Source: Shinella lacus
Lineage (GTDB): Bacteria; Pseudomonadota; Alphaproteobacteria; Rhizobiales; Rhizobiaceae
Assembly: GCF_010994755.1 (NCBI RefSeq)
Contig: NZ_WHSB02000009.1
Location: forward strand, 124,001-188,000
Direction of reading: 5' to 3'
DNA length: 64,000 bases
The notes beneath the pieces were generated by a model. The model did not search any database, was not told the DNA's origin, and saw only the letters and a list, made by a program, of their open reading frames with translations. This document shows positions 45,804-58,751 of the stretch, piece by piece. How positions within the stretch are numbered: the stretch's first letter is position 1; every line of letters begins with the position of its first letter. The position numbers were made by a program, and so were the translations under genes.

Positions 45804-46886
45804 ATGAACCGTCGCAAGTTTCTCAAATGGTCCGGTATAGGCGCCCTCACGATGCTCGCGGGTGGTGCGTTTGCGAGCCGCAGCCTGGCGGCGAACCGGT
45901 ATTATGACGGCCCGGTCAGCGACCATTTCAACGGCACGCATTTCTTCAATCCGAACGGTGAGGAGCCGAACAATTTCTTCGAGCTGATGCGCTGGCAGTT
46001 CGGCGGCGGGCGCGCGGCCTGGCCCGCCGATTGGCCGAGCCCGTTTCCGCCGGCCGTGCCGGAAGCGCGTGTCGAGGGCGAACGCCTGGTCGTGACCATG
46101 GCGGGCCATGCGGCCCTGCTGATCCAGACGGCCGGGCTCAACATCCTGACCGATCCCGTCTGGAGCGACCGGGCAAGCCCCTTCTCCTTTGCCGGGCCGA
46201 AGCGCGTCAATCCGCCGGGCATCAAGCTCGCCGACCTGCCGAAGATCGACGTGGTGCTCGTCACGCACAATCATTACGACCATCTCGACCTCGCGACGCT
46301 GAAGGCGCTGGCCGAGCGTGACAATTGCCTGATCTTCACGCCGCTCGGCAATGACAGGATCATGGGACCGGTCGTCGGCGAAGGGCGCATCACGACCATG
46401 GACTGGGGCGGCAGCACGCCCCTGACGACTGACGTCACCCTCCATTGCGAGCCCTGCCACCACTGGTCGGCCCGCGGCCTCGGCGATCGCCGCATGGCGC
46501 TATGGTCCGCCTTCCTCATCGAAACGCCGGGCGGAAAGATCTACCATATCGGCGATACCGGCTTTCACCAGGGCATCAATTACCGGGCGGTCCGCGAGAA
46601 ACACGGGCAAATCCGCCTAGCCAACCTGCCCTTCGGCGCCTACGAGCCACGCTGGTTCATGCGCCCGCAGCACCAGAACCCCGACGAGGCGGTGCAGGGC
46701 ATGGCGGCATCGGGCGCCGCCTATGTGGCAGGCCACCATTGGGGCACGTTCCGGCTGACCAACGAAGGCGTGGACGAACCGCTGGCAGCACTCGAAACCG
46801 CCCTCGACGCAGCCGGCATCGCCCGCGAGCGCTTCCGCGCGCTGCGGCCCGGCGAGGTCTTCGAGGTTCCCGCCGCCACGGCCTGA
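45804..46886 (+). CDS. Tat-exported metallo-beta-lactamase-fold hydrolase (NAPE-PLD-like)
   Basis: 360-residue protein. The N-terminus NRRKFLKWSGIGALTMLAGGAFA is a twin-arginine signal, so it is exported folded. Metal site THNHYDHLD (HxHxDH) near residue 160 and further His in GHHWGTF are MBL-fold ligands; the MRPQHQNPDEA segment is typical of the NAPE-hydrolysing phospholipase D group. Probably a periplasmic lipid or phosphodiester hydrolase; substrate unknown. Divergent from ffh. Confidence 0.85.
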   Translation: MNRRKFLKWSGIGALTMLAGGAFASRSLAANRYYDGPVSDHFNGTHFFNPNGEEPNNFFELMRWQFGGGRAAWPADWPSPFPPAVPEARVEGERLVVTMAGHAALLIQTAGLNILTDPVWSDRASPFSFAGPKRVNPPGIKLADLPKIDVVLVTHNHYDHLDLATLKALAERDNCLIFTPLGNDRIMGPVVGEGRITTMDWGGSTPLTTDVTLHCEPCHHWSARGLGDRRMALWSAFLIETPGGKIYHIGDTGFHQGINYRAVREKHGQIRLANLPFGAYEPRWFMRPQHQNPDEAVQGMAASGAAYVAGHHWGTFRLTNEGVDEPLAALETALDAAGIARERFRALRPGEVFEVPAATA

Positions 46887-46965
46887 TGCAAGACACTGGA
46901 AATCCGCGGGCTTTTCCGCCATATAGCCCCCAAAGGGGCCTTTCGGCCCGAGACGGGCAGACGTG

Positions 46966-47865
46966 ATGACAGAGACGGTCGATTTCGCGAAGATGAACGG
47001 GCTGGGAAACAAGATTCTGGTCGTGGACATGCGTGGCCGCGCCGATGTCGTGACGCCCGCCGCGGCCATCGCCCTCAACGCCGATCCCGCCACCCGCTTC
47101 GACCAGATCATGGCGGTCCACGACCCCAAGGTCGACGGCACCGATGCCTGGATCGACATCCTGAATTCGGACGGTTCGAAGGCGCAGGCCTGCGGCAACG
47201 GCACGCGCTGTGTCGTGCAGGCGCTCGCCGCCGAGACGGGCAAGAAAATTTTCACCTTCCAGACCGTCGCCGGCATCCTCAACGCCGTCGAGCATGAGGA
47301 CGGCACGATCTCGGTGGACATGGGCAAGCCGATCTTCGAGTGGAACCGGATTCCGCTCGCCGAGGAATTCTACGACACCAGCCGCATCGAATTGCAGATC
47401 GGCCCGATCGACGCGCCGATCCTGCATTCGCCCTCCGTCGCCTCGATGGGCAACCCGCATGCGGTCTTCTGGGTCGACCGCGACGTGATGTCCTACGATC
47501 TCGAACGTTTCGGCCCGCTCCTCGAAAACCACCCGATGTTCCCCGAACGCGCCAACATCACGCTGGCGCAGGTCACCTCGCCCACCGCGATGACGACCCG
47601 CACCTGGGAGCGCGGCGCCGGGCTGACGCTCGCCTGCGGTTCCGCCGCCTGCGCTTCCGGTGTCAGTGGCGCGCGCACCGGCCGCACCGGCCGCAAGGTG
47701 GCCATCACCGTGGCCAGCAGCCCGAACCGCGGCACGTTGCAGATCGAATGGCGCGACGACGACCACGTCATCATGACCGGGCCCGCCGAATGGGAATGGT
47801 CCGGCACGCTCGACCCCGCGACCGGCGCCTTCCGCCGGGACGACGCCGAGGCGGCCGCCCTTTGA
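46966..47865 (+). CDS. dapF: Diaminopimelate epimerase DapF
   Basis: 299-residue cofactor-free racemase converting LL- to meso-diaminopimelate for lysine and peptidoglycan. Two catalytic cysteines in ACGNGTRCV and ACGSAACAS. Begins [11 protein letters not shown] as usual. GTG at 46963 directly before the chosen ATG is an alternative. Ends by overlapping mtaB by 4 bp (TTGA). Confidence 0.96.
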   Translation: MTETVDFAKMNGLGNKILVVDMRGRADVVTPAAAIALNADPATRFDQIMAVHDPKVDGTDAWIDILNSDGSKAQACGNGTRCVVQALAAETGKKIFTFQTVAGILNAVEHEDGTISVDMGKPIFEWNRIPLAEEFYDTSRIELQIGPIDAPILHSPSVASMGNPHAVFWVDRDVMSYDLERFGPLLENHPMFPERANITLAQVTSPTAMTTRTWERGAGLTLACGSAACASGVSGARTGRTGRKVAITVASSPNRGTLQIEWRDDDHVIMTGPAEWEWSGTLDPATGAFRRDDAEAAAL

Positions 47866-49151
47866 GCGGCGTCGAGGTCATAACCTTCGGCTGTCGGCTC
47901 AACACCTACGAATCGGAAGTGATGCGCGCGGAAGCCGAAAAGGCGGGGCTCAACAATGCCGTGCTGGTGAACACCTGCGCCGTCACCGGCGAGGCCGTGC
48001 GCCAGGCCCGCCAGGCGATCCGCCGCGCGCGCCGCAACAATCCGCATGCCCGCATCATCGTCACCGGCTGCGCCGCGCAGACGGAGAAGCACACCTTTGC
48101 CGAAATGCCGGAAGTCGACGCCGTGCTCGGCAACGAGGAGAAGCTGAAAAGCGCCGCCTATCGCGCGCTGCCGGATTTCGGCGTCTCGGCGGAAGAAAAG
48201 CTGCGCGTCAACGACATCATGAGCGTGCGCGAGACCGCGCCGCAGATGGTAAAACTCATCGACGGCCATGTGCGCGCCTTCGTACAGGTGCAGAATGGCT
48301 GCGACCACCGCTGCACCTTCTGCATCATCCCCTATGGCCGCGGCAATTCCCGCTCCGTGCCGATGGGCGCCGTCGTCGAGCAGGCGCGAAAACTCGTCGA
48401 GGGCGGTTATTCCGAAATCGTGCTGACCGGCGTGGACGCCACAAGCTATGGCGGCGACCTGCCGGGCAAGCCCAGCCTCGGCCAGCTCGCAAAGACGCTG
48501 CTAAAGCAGGTGCCGGAAATCAGCCGCCTGCGCCTCTCCTCGATCGACAGCATCGAGGCGGACGACCACCTCTGGGACCTGATCGCCGACGAGCCGCGCT
48601 TCATGCCGCACCTGCATCTCTCGCTCCAGCACGGCGACGACATGATCCTGAAGCGCATGAAGCGCCGCCATTCCAGCGCCGACGCCGTTGCCTTCTGCGA
48701 GCGCGTGAAAACCCTGCGTCCGGAGACAAGCTTCGGCGCCGACATGATCGCCGGCTTCCCGACGGAGACGGAAGAGATGTTCGCCAACGCCGCGCGGCAC
48801 GCTGAGGATTGCGGCATCGCGCACCTGCACGTCTTCCCCTACAGCCCACGCGACGGCACCCCCGCCGCCCGCATGCCGCAGCTCGACCGGGCGCTGGTCA
48901 AGGAGCGCGCCGGCCGCCTGCGCGACACGGGAAAACGCCTGCACGAGGCCCATCTCGACGGGATGGTCGGCAGCACGCAGGAAATCCTGGTCGAGAACAA
49001 TGGCCTCGCCCATACCGAGAATTTTACGCTCGTCGACGCCGCGGGTCTCAAGCCCCGTGCGCTTGTGCCGGTGACCATCACCGGCCACAATGGAAAACAC
49101 CTGACGATGCGGCCAGCGATCCTTGCCGGCACCGCCTCCCTTCGCAACTAG
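47862..49151 (+). CDS. mtaB: tRNA t6A37 methylthiotransferase MtaB
   Basis: 429-residue radical-SAM enzyme that converts t6A37 to ms2t6A37. N-terminal UPF0004 domain with three Cys ([26 protein letters not shown]) holding an auxiliary cluster; radical-SAM CDHRCTFC near residue 148; C-terminal TRAM domain after residue 370. TTG start at 47862 overlaps the dapF stop (TTGA), giving [14 protein letters not shown] as in homologues. Confidence 0.92.
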   Translation: MSGVEVITFGCRLNTYESEVMRAEAEKAGLNNAVLVNTCAVTGEAVRQARQAIRRARRNNPHARIIVTGCAAQTEKHTFAEMPEVDAVLGNEEKLKSAAYRALPDFGVSAEEKLRVNDIMSVRETAPQMVKLIDGHVRAFVQVQNGCDHRCTFCIIPYGRGNSRSVPMGAVVEQARKLVEGGYSEIVLTGVDATSYGGDLPGKPSLGQLAKTLLKQVPEISRLRLSSIDSIEADDHLWDLIADEPRFMPHLHLSLQHGDDMILKRMKRRHSSADAVAFCERVKTLRPETSFGADMIAGFPTETEEMFANAARHAEDCGIAHLHVFPYSPRDGTPAARMPQLDRALVKERAGRLRDTGKRLHEAHLDGMVGSTQEILVENNGLAHTENFTLVDAAGLKPRALVPVTITGHNGKHLTMRPAILAGTASLRN

Positions 49152-49163
49152 CGGACACATTTC

Positions 49164-50708
49164 ATGGCCTTCGGCTTCATCAAGAAGATTTTTACATTCG
49201 GAAAAGACACCGCCGCCGAACCCGAGACGGAGGCGCCGCTTGCCGAGCCGCAGGTCGTCGAGACGGTGCCGGAACCGGTTATCGAGACGCCGAAGACAGC
49301 CATCGCCGAAGAGCGCGATGCTCTGCTCGAAGAAGCGGAAGCCGCCAATCCAGAGGCGCCCCATCACGTCCCGGCCGAAGCCGAGCCGGATATCTATCCG
49401 CTGCCGCACGCCCCCGCACTGCCGGTCGCAGAAGACCCCGTCTCGCCGGCTGAAATCGAGACGGCCGGTGGGCCGGCCGATGACGACGTCGCTCCGCAAG
49501 CCGAGGCGATCGAGGAACAGGCTGCCGCGCCGGTAGAAGAGGTCATTGAGGAAGAGCCTGCGGCGCCGGAAGACGCGGCCGCGGAGCCGATCGCAGAAAT
49601 CGTCGAGGAAGAACCCGCGGCAGCGCAAGACGAGATCGCCCCGGTGGAGGAAGCGCCCGCCGAAGCTGAGGACCCCGTGCTCGAAGAAGCGGCCCGCATC
49701 GAACCGAAGGCCGAAACGCCGGTCCTGCCGAAGGGTTTTGCCACCGCCGAGCGCACGCCGGTCGAGGCAGTCGTCGCACAGCAGCCGAAGCGCACCTGGT
49801 TCCAGCGCCTGCGCGAAGGCCTGTCGCGCACCTCCTCTCAGCTGACGGGCCAGATCACCAGCCTCTTCACCAAGCGCAAGCTCGATGACGCGACGTTGCA
49901 GGACCTCGAAGACCTGCTGATCCAGGCCGATCTCGGCGTGGAGACGGCGCTGCGCATCACCGATACGCTCGCCTCCGAGCGCTACGGCAAGGACGTGACC
50001 GGCACCGACGTCTCGCGCATCATGGCAAGCGAGATCACCAAGGTTTTGTCGCCGGTCGCCAAGCCGCTGGAACTCGACCTCAACCACAAGCCGCACGTCA
50101 TCCTCGTCGTCGGCGTCAACGGCACCGGCAAGACGACGACGATCGGCAAGCTCGCCGCCAAACTCTCGGGTGCCGGCCTGAAGGTCATGCTCGCCGCCGG
50201 CGACACTTTTCGCGCGGCCGCCATCGAGCAGCTGAAAATCTGGGCGGAGCGCACCGGCTCCGACATCGTCTCCTCCAAACTCGGCGCCGATGCCGCAGGG
50301 CTTGCCTACGAGGCCTACGAACAGGCGAAGCTGAAGCAGAGCGACGTGCTGATCGTCGATACGGCCGGCCGTTTGCAGAACAAGACGGAGCTGATGGCGG
50401 AGCTGGAAAAGATCGTGCGCGTGCTCGGCAAGCTCGATCCGGACGCGCCGCACACCGTTCTCCAGACGCTCGACGCCACCACCGGGCAGAACGCGATGAA
50501 CCAGGTCGAGATTTTCCGCAACGTCGCGGGCGTCACGGGCCTGATCATGACAAAATTGGACGGTACGGCCCGCGGCGGCATCCTTGTGGCGATTGCCGCC
50601 AAACACAAGCTGCCGGTCTATTTCATCGGTGTCGGCGAAGGGATCGACGATCTCGAACCCTTCGAGGCCAAGGATTTCGCGCAGGCGATCGCAGGAGTTG
50701 AAGCATGA
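49164..50708 (+). CDS. ftsY: Signal recognition particle receptor FtsY
   Basis: 514-residue SRP receptor GTPase. Residues 1-205 form a long acidic, Ala/Glu/Pro-rich A domain (membrane association); NG domain follows with [24 protein letters not shown] and [10 protein letters not shown]. Works with Ffh (encoded 3.7 kb away on the other strand). The last 4 bp overlap the septation protein gene (ATGA). Confidence 0.96.
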   Translation: MAFGFIKKIFTFGKDTAAEPETEAPLAEPQVVETVPEPVIETPKTAIAEERDALLEEAEAANPEAPHHVPAEAEPDIYPLPHAPALPVAEDPVSPAEIETAGGPADDDVAPQAEAIEEQAAAPVEEVIEEEPAAPEDAAAEPIAEIVEEEPAAAQDEIAPVEEAPAEAEDPVLEEAARIEPKAETPVLPKGFATAERTPVEAVVAQQPKRTWFQRLREGLSRTSSQLTGQITSLFTKRKLDDATLQDLEDLLIQADLGVETALRITDTLASERYGKDVTGTDVSRIMASEITKVLSPVAKPLELDLNHKPHVILVVGVNGTGKTTTIGKLAAKLSGAGLKVMLAAGDTFRAAAIEQLKIWAERTGSDIVSSKLGADAAGLAYEAYEQAKLKQSDVLIVDTAGRLQNKTELMAELEKIVRVLGKLDPDAPHTVLQTLDATTGQNAMNQVEIFRNVAGVTGLIMTKLDGTARGGILVAIAAKHKLPVYFIGVGEGIDDLEPFEAKDFAQAIAGVEA

Positions 50709-51385
50709 GCAAGGCAACGCTGGAAGTGCCGGCCAAGGCCGAGGAGAAGGTCAGCCCCCTCCTCAAGATGGCACTCGAACTCGGCCCTCTTCTCGTCTTC
50801 TTTTTCGCGAACTTGCGCGGCGAGTGGCTGGCGAATACGTTCCCGGTTCTGTCAGTACTTGGTGGTCCGCTGTTCATAGCGAGCGGCCTTTTCATGGTCG
50901 CTACCGTCGTCTCACTCGTTGTCTCTAAGATCATCCTCGGGCATTTGCCTCTCATGCCTTTCGTCTCCGGCATCGTCGTCATCGTCTTCGGAGTGCTTGG
51001 TATCTGGCTGCAGGACGACCTGTTCTTCAAGATGAAGCCGACTATCGTCAACACGCTGTTCGGTATCGTTCTGCTGGGCGGAATCTTCTTCGGCAAGTCG
51101 CTGCTCGGCTATGTTTTCAACGCCGCCTTCAATCTCGACGAAGCCGGGTGGCGCAAGCTGACGATCCGCTGGGGTGTTTTCTTCCTTTTTCTCGCCGTTC
51201 TCAACGAGATCGTCTGGCGCGGCGCCGGTGCCTGGTATTTTCCCGATGCCAAGGCGGCCAATGATTTCTGGGTCGCCTTCAAGGTCTGGGGCACCATGCC
51301 CATCACCATCCTCTTCACGCTCTCGCAGATGCCGCTGATCATGCGCCACTCAATCGAGCCGCCGGAAGAGGGCAAGGCGCCCTGA
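50705..51385 (+). CDS. yciB: Inner-membrane septation protein A (YciB/IspZ family)
   Basis: 226-residue membrane protein with about six hydrophobic segments. Conserved start [23 protein letters not shown] and the RPNFWVDP-equivalent region [22 protein letters not shown] mark the YciB/IspZ family, linked to septation and envelope integrity. Co-translated with ftsY. Its stop is 3 bp from the convergent ccmG stop. Confidence 0.92.
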   Translation: MSKATLEVPAKAEEKVSPLLKMALELGPLLVFFFANLRGEWLANTFPVLSVLGGPLFIASGLFMVATVVSLVVSKIILGHLPLMPFVSGIVVIVFGVLGIWLQDDLFFKMKPTIVNTLFGIVLLGGIFFGKSLLGYVFNAAFNLDEAGWRKLTIRWGVFFLFLAVLNEIVWRGAGAWYFPDAKAANDFWVAFKVWGTMPITILFTLSQMPLIMRHSIEPPEEGKAP

Positions 51386-51388
51386 GCG

Positions 51389-51997
51389 TCAGCTTGCAGG
51401 CGCGCCGAGCGCCTTCTCGATGGCCGGAAAGAGCCCGTTCTTGAGGCTGTTCTCGTCGAACGGGCCGACCTTCTTGTAGAGGATCGTGCCGTCCGGGCCG
51501 ACGAGATAGGATTCCGGAATGCCGTAGACGCCCCAGTCGATCGCCATCTTGCCGACGGGATCGAGGCCGATGGCGGAGAACGGATTGCCAAGCTCGCCGA
51601 GGAAGCGCAGCGCGTTCTCGCTGCCATCCTTGTAGTTGACCCCCACGACATTGAGGCGCGGGTCCTTCGAGAGCGACAGGATGACCGGGTGCTCCTGCCG
51701 GCAGGGCACGCACCAGGACGCCCAGAAATTGACCAGCGTCAGCTTGCCCTTGGCACCCTCCGCCGTCAGCGCCGGCATCGGCAGACCATCCTTCACGGCG
51801 CCGGCGAGCGGTTCGAGATCACGCCACGGCGCCTTGGTACCGATCAGCGCGGAGGGGATCTCGGAAATGTCGCGGCCGGAATTGAGCTGCGTCCAGAAGA
51901 TCAGCGCCAGGCCGAGGAAAATCGCCAGCGGCAATGCGGCGAGAACGACGCGCGTGCGGGTGCCCGTGCCTTCGGCATTGCTTTCCGTCTCGCTCAT
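51389..51997 (-). CDS. ccmG: Thiol:disulfide interchange protein CcmG/DsbE
   Basis: 202-residue periplasmic thioredoxin-fold protein with one N-terminal membrane anchor (residues 14-38). Active site WASWCVPCRQEHP near residue 86 and GVYGIPESYLV cis-Pro loop. Keeps apocytochrome c thiols reduced for haem attachment. Overlaps ccmD by 4 bp. Last gene of ccmABCDG. Confidence 0.95.
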   Translation of the reverse strand: MSETESNAEGTGTRTRVVLAALPLAIFLGLALIFWTQLNSGRDISEIPSALIGTKAPWRDLEPLAGAVKDGLPMPALTAEGAKGKLTLVNFWASWCVPCRQEHPVILSLSKDPRLNVVGVNYKDGSENALRFLGELGNPFSAIGLDPVGKMAIDWGVYGIPESYLVGPDGTILYKKVGPFDENSLKNGLFPAIEKALGAPAS

Positions 51998-52161
51998 CGG
52001 GCGTCCTCGGTGCGCGCCGAGCGGCGCCGCACACCGGCTGCTTCCAGCCGCTCCAGTTCGCGATGGCGGCCGCGGTGATCGAGCCAGACCCAGAGGATCA
52101 GGCCGATGCTGACGGAGAAGGCGGCAATATAGGATGCGGTGACGTAAAAGGCGTGGCTCAT
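51994..52161 (-). CDS. ccmD: Haem exporter protein CcmD
   Basis: 55-residue small membrane protein: one membrane segment (ASYIAAFSVSIGLILWVWL) followed by a basic tail (DHRGRHRELERLEAAG), the standard CcmD plan. It helps release holo-CcmE from the CcmABC complex. Both ends overlap neighbours by 4 bp (ccmC upstream, ccmG downstream). Confidence 0.9.
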   Translation of the reverse strand: MSHAFYVTASYIAAFSVSIGLILWVWLDHRGRHRELERLEAAGVRRRSARTEDAR

Positions 52162-52928
52162 GCGGCATCTCCCTCGCGGCCGGCGGCGCGCGCGGCATGG
52201 CGGCGCAGCACGGCGATGCGGCGGCGCAGGATTTCGTTGCGCATGGCGAGAATGTGCAGCGTGAAGAACAGCAGCGTGAAGGCGATAGCCATGACGAGCA
52301 GCGGACGAAGGAACTCGGCCGAGATCGTCGGGCCATCCAGGCGGATGACGCTCGCCGGCTGGTGCAGCGTGTTCCACCATTCCACGGAAAACTTGATGAT
52401 CGGGATGTTGACGAAACCGACGAGGATCAGAACGGCGCTGACCTTGGCGGCCCGCGTCGGGTCGTCCATGGCGCGGTTGAGCGCGATCATGCCGAGATAC
52501 ATCAGGAACAGCACGAAGACGGAGGTGAGCCGGGCGTCCCACACCCACCACGTCCCCCACATCGGCTTGCCCCAAAGCGAGCCGGTTATAAGGGCGACGA
52601 GCGTAAAGCAGGCGCCGATGGGAGCGGCGGCCTTGGCGGAGACATCGGCCAACGGATGGCGCCAGACCAGCGTGCCGAGCGCGGAAAGCGCCATCACCGT
52701 GTAGCACATCATGGCAAGCCAGGCGGCCGGCACATGCACATACATGATGCGCACCGTCTCGCCCTGCTGGTAATCGCCCACCGTGGTGAAGGCAAGGTAG
52801 AGCCCGACCGCGAACAGACAGAGCGTCAGCCCGGCAAGCCAGGGCCAGACGATGGCGACCAGCGCCAGGAACCGCGTCGGGTTGGCGAGATCGCTGAATT
52901 TGCGGATGGCAAGGCTCGGTTCGCTCAT
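52158..52928 (-). CDS. ccmC: Haem exporter protein CcmC
   Basis: 256-residue integral membrane protein with six segments and the tryptophan-rich haem motif WGTWWVWDARLTS near residue 127. CcmC loads haem onto CcmE. Start 52928; 60 bp separates it from ccmB. Confidence 0.95.
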   Translation of the reverse strand: MSEPSLAIRKFSDLANPTRFLALVAIVWPWLAGLTLCLFAVGLYLAFTTVGDYQQGETVRIMYVHVPAAWLAMMCYTVMALSALGTLVWRHPLADVSAKAAAPIGACFTLVALITGSLWGKPMWGTWWVWDARLTSVFVLFLMYLGMIALNRAMDDPTRAAKVSAVLILVGFVNIPIIKFSVEWWNTLHQPASVIRLDGPTISAEFLRPLLVMAIAFTLLFFTLHILAMRNEILRRRIAVLRRHAARAAGREGDAA

Positions 52929-52988
52929 GATGGTTCTTTAACGTGTCAGACCGGCATCTTCAATTGATCTGCCGCAATCACATTCGTG

Positions 52989-53648
52989 TCAGTCGCTCGA
53001 AAGCCGCAACGCCGCCGCCGCGGCAACCGGCCCGATGACGGCGAAGAGCAGGTTGAGGGCCACGAGAATGAGGAACGGCGGCAGGAAGGGCGCCGGCTCC
53101 TGGATCGCCGCATAGACCGCGCTGACGCCGAAAATCAGCACCGGGATGGCAAGAGGCAGCACGAGGATGGAGACAAGCAGCCCGCCGCGCGGCAGCGCCA
53201 CGGCGATCGCCGCCCCCGCCGCGCCGATGAACGTGATGGCCGGCGTGCCCGCAAGCAGCGTCAACGTGGTGGCCGCGATCGCGGTCTCGTCCATGTTCAT
53301 GAACAGGCCGAGCAGCGGCGCGGCAATGACGAGCGGCAGGCCGGTCGCGAGCCAATGGGCGATGCATTTGACGAACACCGTGAGCACCAGCGGCGTTTCC
53401 TGCATCAGGAGCAGGTCGAGCGAGCCGTCCTCGCGCTCGGCCTGGAACAGCCGGTCGAGGCCGAGCAGCGAGGCGAGCAGGGCGCCAATCCAGAGGATGG
53501 CCGGGCCGATGCGGGCGAGGAGATTGAGGTCCGGGCCGACGCCGAAGGGGATGACGGCGACCACCGTCATGAAGAAGAGGACGCCGATGAGCGCGCCGCC
53601 GCCGGCGCGGACGGAGAGTTTGAGGTCGCGGGCGAGGAGGGCGATCAT
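52989..53648 (-). CDS. ccmB: Haem exporter protein CcmB
   Basis: 219-residue ABC permease subunit with six membrane segments; LFQAEREDGSLDLLLMQETPL is the cytoplasmic loop that meets CcmA. Works with CcmA in releasing holo-CcmE. Separated from ccmA by 205 bp that hold a large inverted-repeat element, unusual within this otherwise tight cluster. Confidence 0.95.
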   Translation of the reverse strand: MIALLARDLKLSVRAGGGALIGVLFFMTVVAVIPFGVGPDLNLLARIGPAILWIGALLASLLGLDRLFQAEREDGSLDLLLMQETPLVLTVFVKCIAHWLATGLPLVIAAPLLGLFMNMDETAIAATTLTLLAGTPAITFIGAAGAAIAVALPRGGLLVSILVLPLAIPVLIFGVSAVYAAIQEPAPFLPPFLILVALNLLFAVIGPVAAAAALRLSSD

Positions 53649-53681
53649 GCCTGCATCCTCGTACGGGGTGGGCGTGGCTCA

Positions 53682-53835
53682 CCCCCCTCTGCCCTGCCGG
53701 GCATCTCCCCCTCAAGGGGGGAGATCGAATCGTTGCAACGTCTCGCCAAACTCAGGCGAGGAAAACCAGGCAACCAGCGCGCTTCTTGCCAATCTCCCCC
53801 CTTGAGGGGGAGATGCCCGGCAGGGCAGAGGGGGG
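53682..53835. repeat. 154-bp inverted-repeat element inside the ccm cluster (element C)
   Basis: Two perfect 44-base inverted arms (53682-53725 and 53792-53835) flank 66 bp. Each arm holds CTGCCCTGCCGGGC followed by an inner palindrome CTCCCC-CTCAAG-GGGGGAG. MITE- or REP-like; no coding capacity. It sits between ccmA and ccmB and could fold in their shared mRNA. Confidence 0.88.
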
Positions 53836-53853
53836 GCGCGAAGCGCATAGGCA

Positions 53854-54495
53854 TCACCACACTGTCTCCGCCACGCCCGCAAACCCCGTCATCCGCAACT
53901 CCTTCACCCCATCCAGCCCCAGCGGCTGATGCGTCGCAGCAATCGCAATGCCGCCGCGGCCGAGATGCGCCATCACCAACCCCGCAAACATCGTCTCGGC
54001 CGCCACATCCAGTGCCGCCGTCGGCTCGTCGAGGATCCACACCGGCCGCCAGGCGACCAGCAGTTTGGCCATAGCCATGCGGCGCTGCTGGCCGGCGGAG
54101 AGATAGCCGAAGGGAAGATGCGCAATGCCACCGAGGCCGACTGATTCGACCGCCTCATCGACATCCACGCCCGCATCGCCGGGAAAATCGCCGAAGAAGT
54201 CCTTCCAGAAGGCCAGATTCTCGTCGACCGTAAGCTCGCGCTTCATCGCATTGCGATGGCCGAGATAGTGGCAGGCCTCGCCGAGACGTTCCACCGGGTG
54301 CGGTGCAGCAAGCAGCTTCGCCGTGCCGGATTCCGCTGGAAGCAGACCCGCCAGGACCCGCAACAGCGTCGACTTGCCGGACCCGTTCGGCCCCTTGACG
54401 ACAAGCGCCTCGCCGCCGGCGATTTCGAAGGAAATATCTTGGAAAATCAGGTCCTCGCCGCGCGTGGCGCTCAATCCCTCGGCCACGAGCCGCAT
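53854..54495 (-). CDS. ccmA: Haem ABC exporter ATP-binding protein CcmA
   Basis: 213-residue ABC ATPase. Walker A GPNGSGKST near residue 37, signature LSAGQQRRMAMAKLL, Walker B VWILDEPTAALD. Powers CcmABCD in cytochrome c maturation. First gene of the cluster, divergent from acnA with a 267-bp shared gap. Confidence 0.95.
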   Translation of the reverse strand: MRLVAEGLSATRGEDLIFQDISFEIAGGEALVVKGPNGSGKSTLLRVLAGLLPAESGTAKLLAAPHPVERLGEACHYLGHRNAMKRELTVDENLAFWKDFFGDFPGDAGVDVDEAVESVGLGGIAHLPFGYLSAGQQRRMAMAKLLVAWRPVWILDEPTAALDVAAETMFAGLVMAHLGRGGIAIAATHQPLGLDGVKELRMTGFAGVAETVW

Positions 54496-54762
54496 GGCTG
54501 TTCACTTTCCCTTTACGACCTTGGTCGCAACGCAAAAAAATTGTCCCGATTTGCCTATAAGCGCTCTGGAACGTTTGGTGGAAATTATCTATAACGCCCG
54601 CAACACGCCAGCGGTCGGCGTGAATTTCATCCAAGCGCCGAACACGGGAATGATTCTCGCGTACGGACAGCGGAAATGGCCGCACCCGCATCCCATTCGC
54701 GCTAAACGCGCACGGGCGTTCGTACGTCAGTTTTCTGGCGACCAGACGGAACGGGGTATACA

Positions 54763-57456
<2,694 letters not shown>

Positions 57457-57480
57457 TCGTTTTTAGCGTCAAAATGCGAA

Positions 57481-57508
57481 ATGCCGGGGCCAAAACCCCG
57501 GCATTTTT
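57481..57508 (+). terminator. Rho-independent terminator of acnA
   Basis: Perfect 9-bp stem ATGCCGGGG/CCCCGGCAT, loop CCAAAA, then T tract. Extra A/T pairs extend the stem. Confidence 0.9.
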
Positions 57509-57631
57509 CGTTTTCCGGAGCGTTTTTCTCAGCTATGAGTCTCACTCCATCGTGACTTCCTGTTGAACCGGCAAGCGCGTATGACGGGCTCAAATGGCTG
57601 GCTACCCGCCGCCACTCCATTGGAAATGATC

Positions 57632-58408
57632 ATGCCGAGACCGCACATACTGGAATGTCTGGCGATCCTGCTTGCGCTCGGAGCCGGCGCAGGGGCTGCA
57701 CATGCCCAGGAATCCACTACCAAGCAATCCATCAAGCCCAAGGGTGTCGTCGAGCTCTTCACCAGCCAGGGCTGCTCTTCCTGCCCGCCGGCCGACAAGG
57801 CGCTCGCCGCACTGGCGCAGGAAGGCGAGGTCGTCGCCCTCTCCTACCATGTCGACTACTGGAACTATCTCGGCTGGGCCGACACGCTCGCCTCCAAGGA
57901 CAATACCGACCGGCAATATGCCTATGCCCGCATGTTCGGCCGCAGCGGCGTCTACACGCCGCAAGCCGTGCTGAACGGCCGCGAACATATCAACGGCGCC
58001 GATATTTCCGGCATCCGCTCGCGCATCGGCGCCATGCCGAACGAGGGCAAGGGGCTCAACGTACCGGTCGATGTCGAGGTGAAGAACGACGAGCTGCGCA
58101 TCCGCGTCGGCCCCGGCGAGGGCAAGGCCAATATCGTCATCGCCTATTTCGAGCGCGAACGCACGATCGACATCGACAAGGGCGAAAACCGCGGCAAGCG
58201 CGTCAATTACTGGCACGCCGTCACCGACATGGAAACGATCGGCATGTGGGAAGGCAAGGAGACCAACCTGGTCCTGCCGGCCGACATGCTGAAGAAGAAA
58301 AAGAAATCCGGCGGTTGCGCCGTGCTTTTGCAGCGCATGCGCACCGCCGATACGCCGGGCGCCATTTTGGGCGCGACCGTTCTGACGGGTGATAAAGCTT
58401 CGCGATGA
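57632..58408 (+). CDS. Exported DUF1223 thioredoxin-like protein
   Basis: 258-residue secreted protein. Signal peptide (about residues 1-25, GAGAAHA cleavage), then VVELFTSQGCSSCPPADKAL, a CxxC in a thioredoxin-like fold, characteristic of DUF1223. Tail is Lys-rich (KKKKKSGG) with one more Cys. Possibly a periplasmic thiol protein; function unknown. Start at 57632 chosen with GGAAA ahead; ATG 57626 is 6 bp earlier. Confidence 0.85.
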   Translation: MPRPHILECLAILLALGAGAGAAHAQESTTKQSIKPKGVVELFTSQGCSSCPPADKALAALAQEGEVVALSYHVDYWNYLGWADTLASKDNTDRQYAYARMFGRSGVYTPQAVLNGREHINGADISGIRSRIGAMPNEGKGLNVPVDVEVKNDELRIRVGPGEGKANIVIAYFERERTIDIDKGENRGKRVNYWHAVTDMETIGMWEGKETNLVLPADMLKKKKKSGGCAVLLQRMRTADTPGAILGATVLTGDKASR

Positions 58409-58751
58409 ACGTCTTTCCCCCTTTTTTGGGGGAGGTCCGGTCCGGCTTCTTCGAGGGGCTGGGGCTTGAGGGTTCGAAGAAAGACGGACCGGACCGAGAC
58501 GAAGCTACCGGCAACGGAATACTGGGCAACTTCGACAGACGCACCCCGACAATACCTGCTTCCCGCACAAGGCAGCAGGCAGGTAGAGGCTGCGACTGGC
58601 GGACTTTCTCCCGTAAATTGGGCGTCTGTTTGTCTGAATTGCGGCGAGAAGGATTTTTGCGAAAACGCAAGTCTTCGCCCATCCGCCTTGCATTTCCGTT
58701 TTGCTCAGGCACACTGTCACCCAGCCGTCACAGACGAGGTGCGGAGATTCG
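58409..58751. other. 343-bp structured intergenic region
   Basis: Three hairpins: CCCCC-TTTTTT-GGGGG (around 58417-58432); a long imperfect inverted repeat GGTCCGGTCCG...CTTCTTCG (58434-58453) with CGAAGAAAGACGGACCGGACC-type arm (58475-58495); and GGCGAGA...TTGCG-AAAA-CGCAA...TCTTCGCC (58643-58679). Frames open here have poor codon bias and no ribosome site, so no protein is proposed. May hold the terminator of the upstream gene, a small RNA, or the leader of the DUF2794 gene. Confidence 0.45.

Noticed and set aside
51655-51690. VILSLSKDPR-like peptide in CcmG, resembling peptides encoded by known interspersed repeats
   Set aside because: The segment is a natural part of the CcmG fold (xLSKDxR occurs in homologues) and the flanking DNA does not match the repeat.
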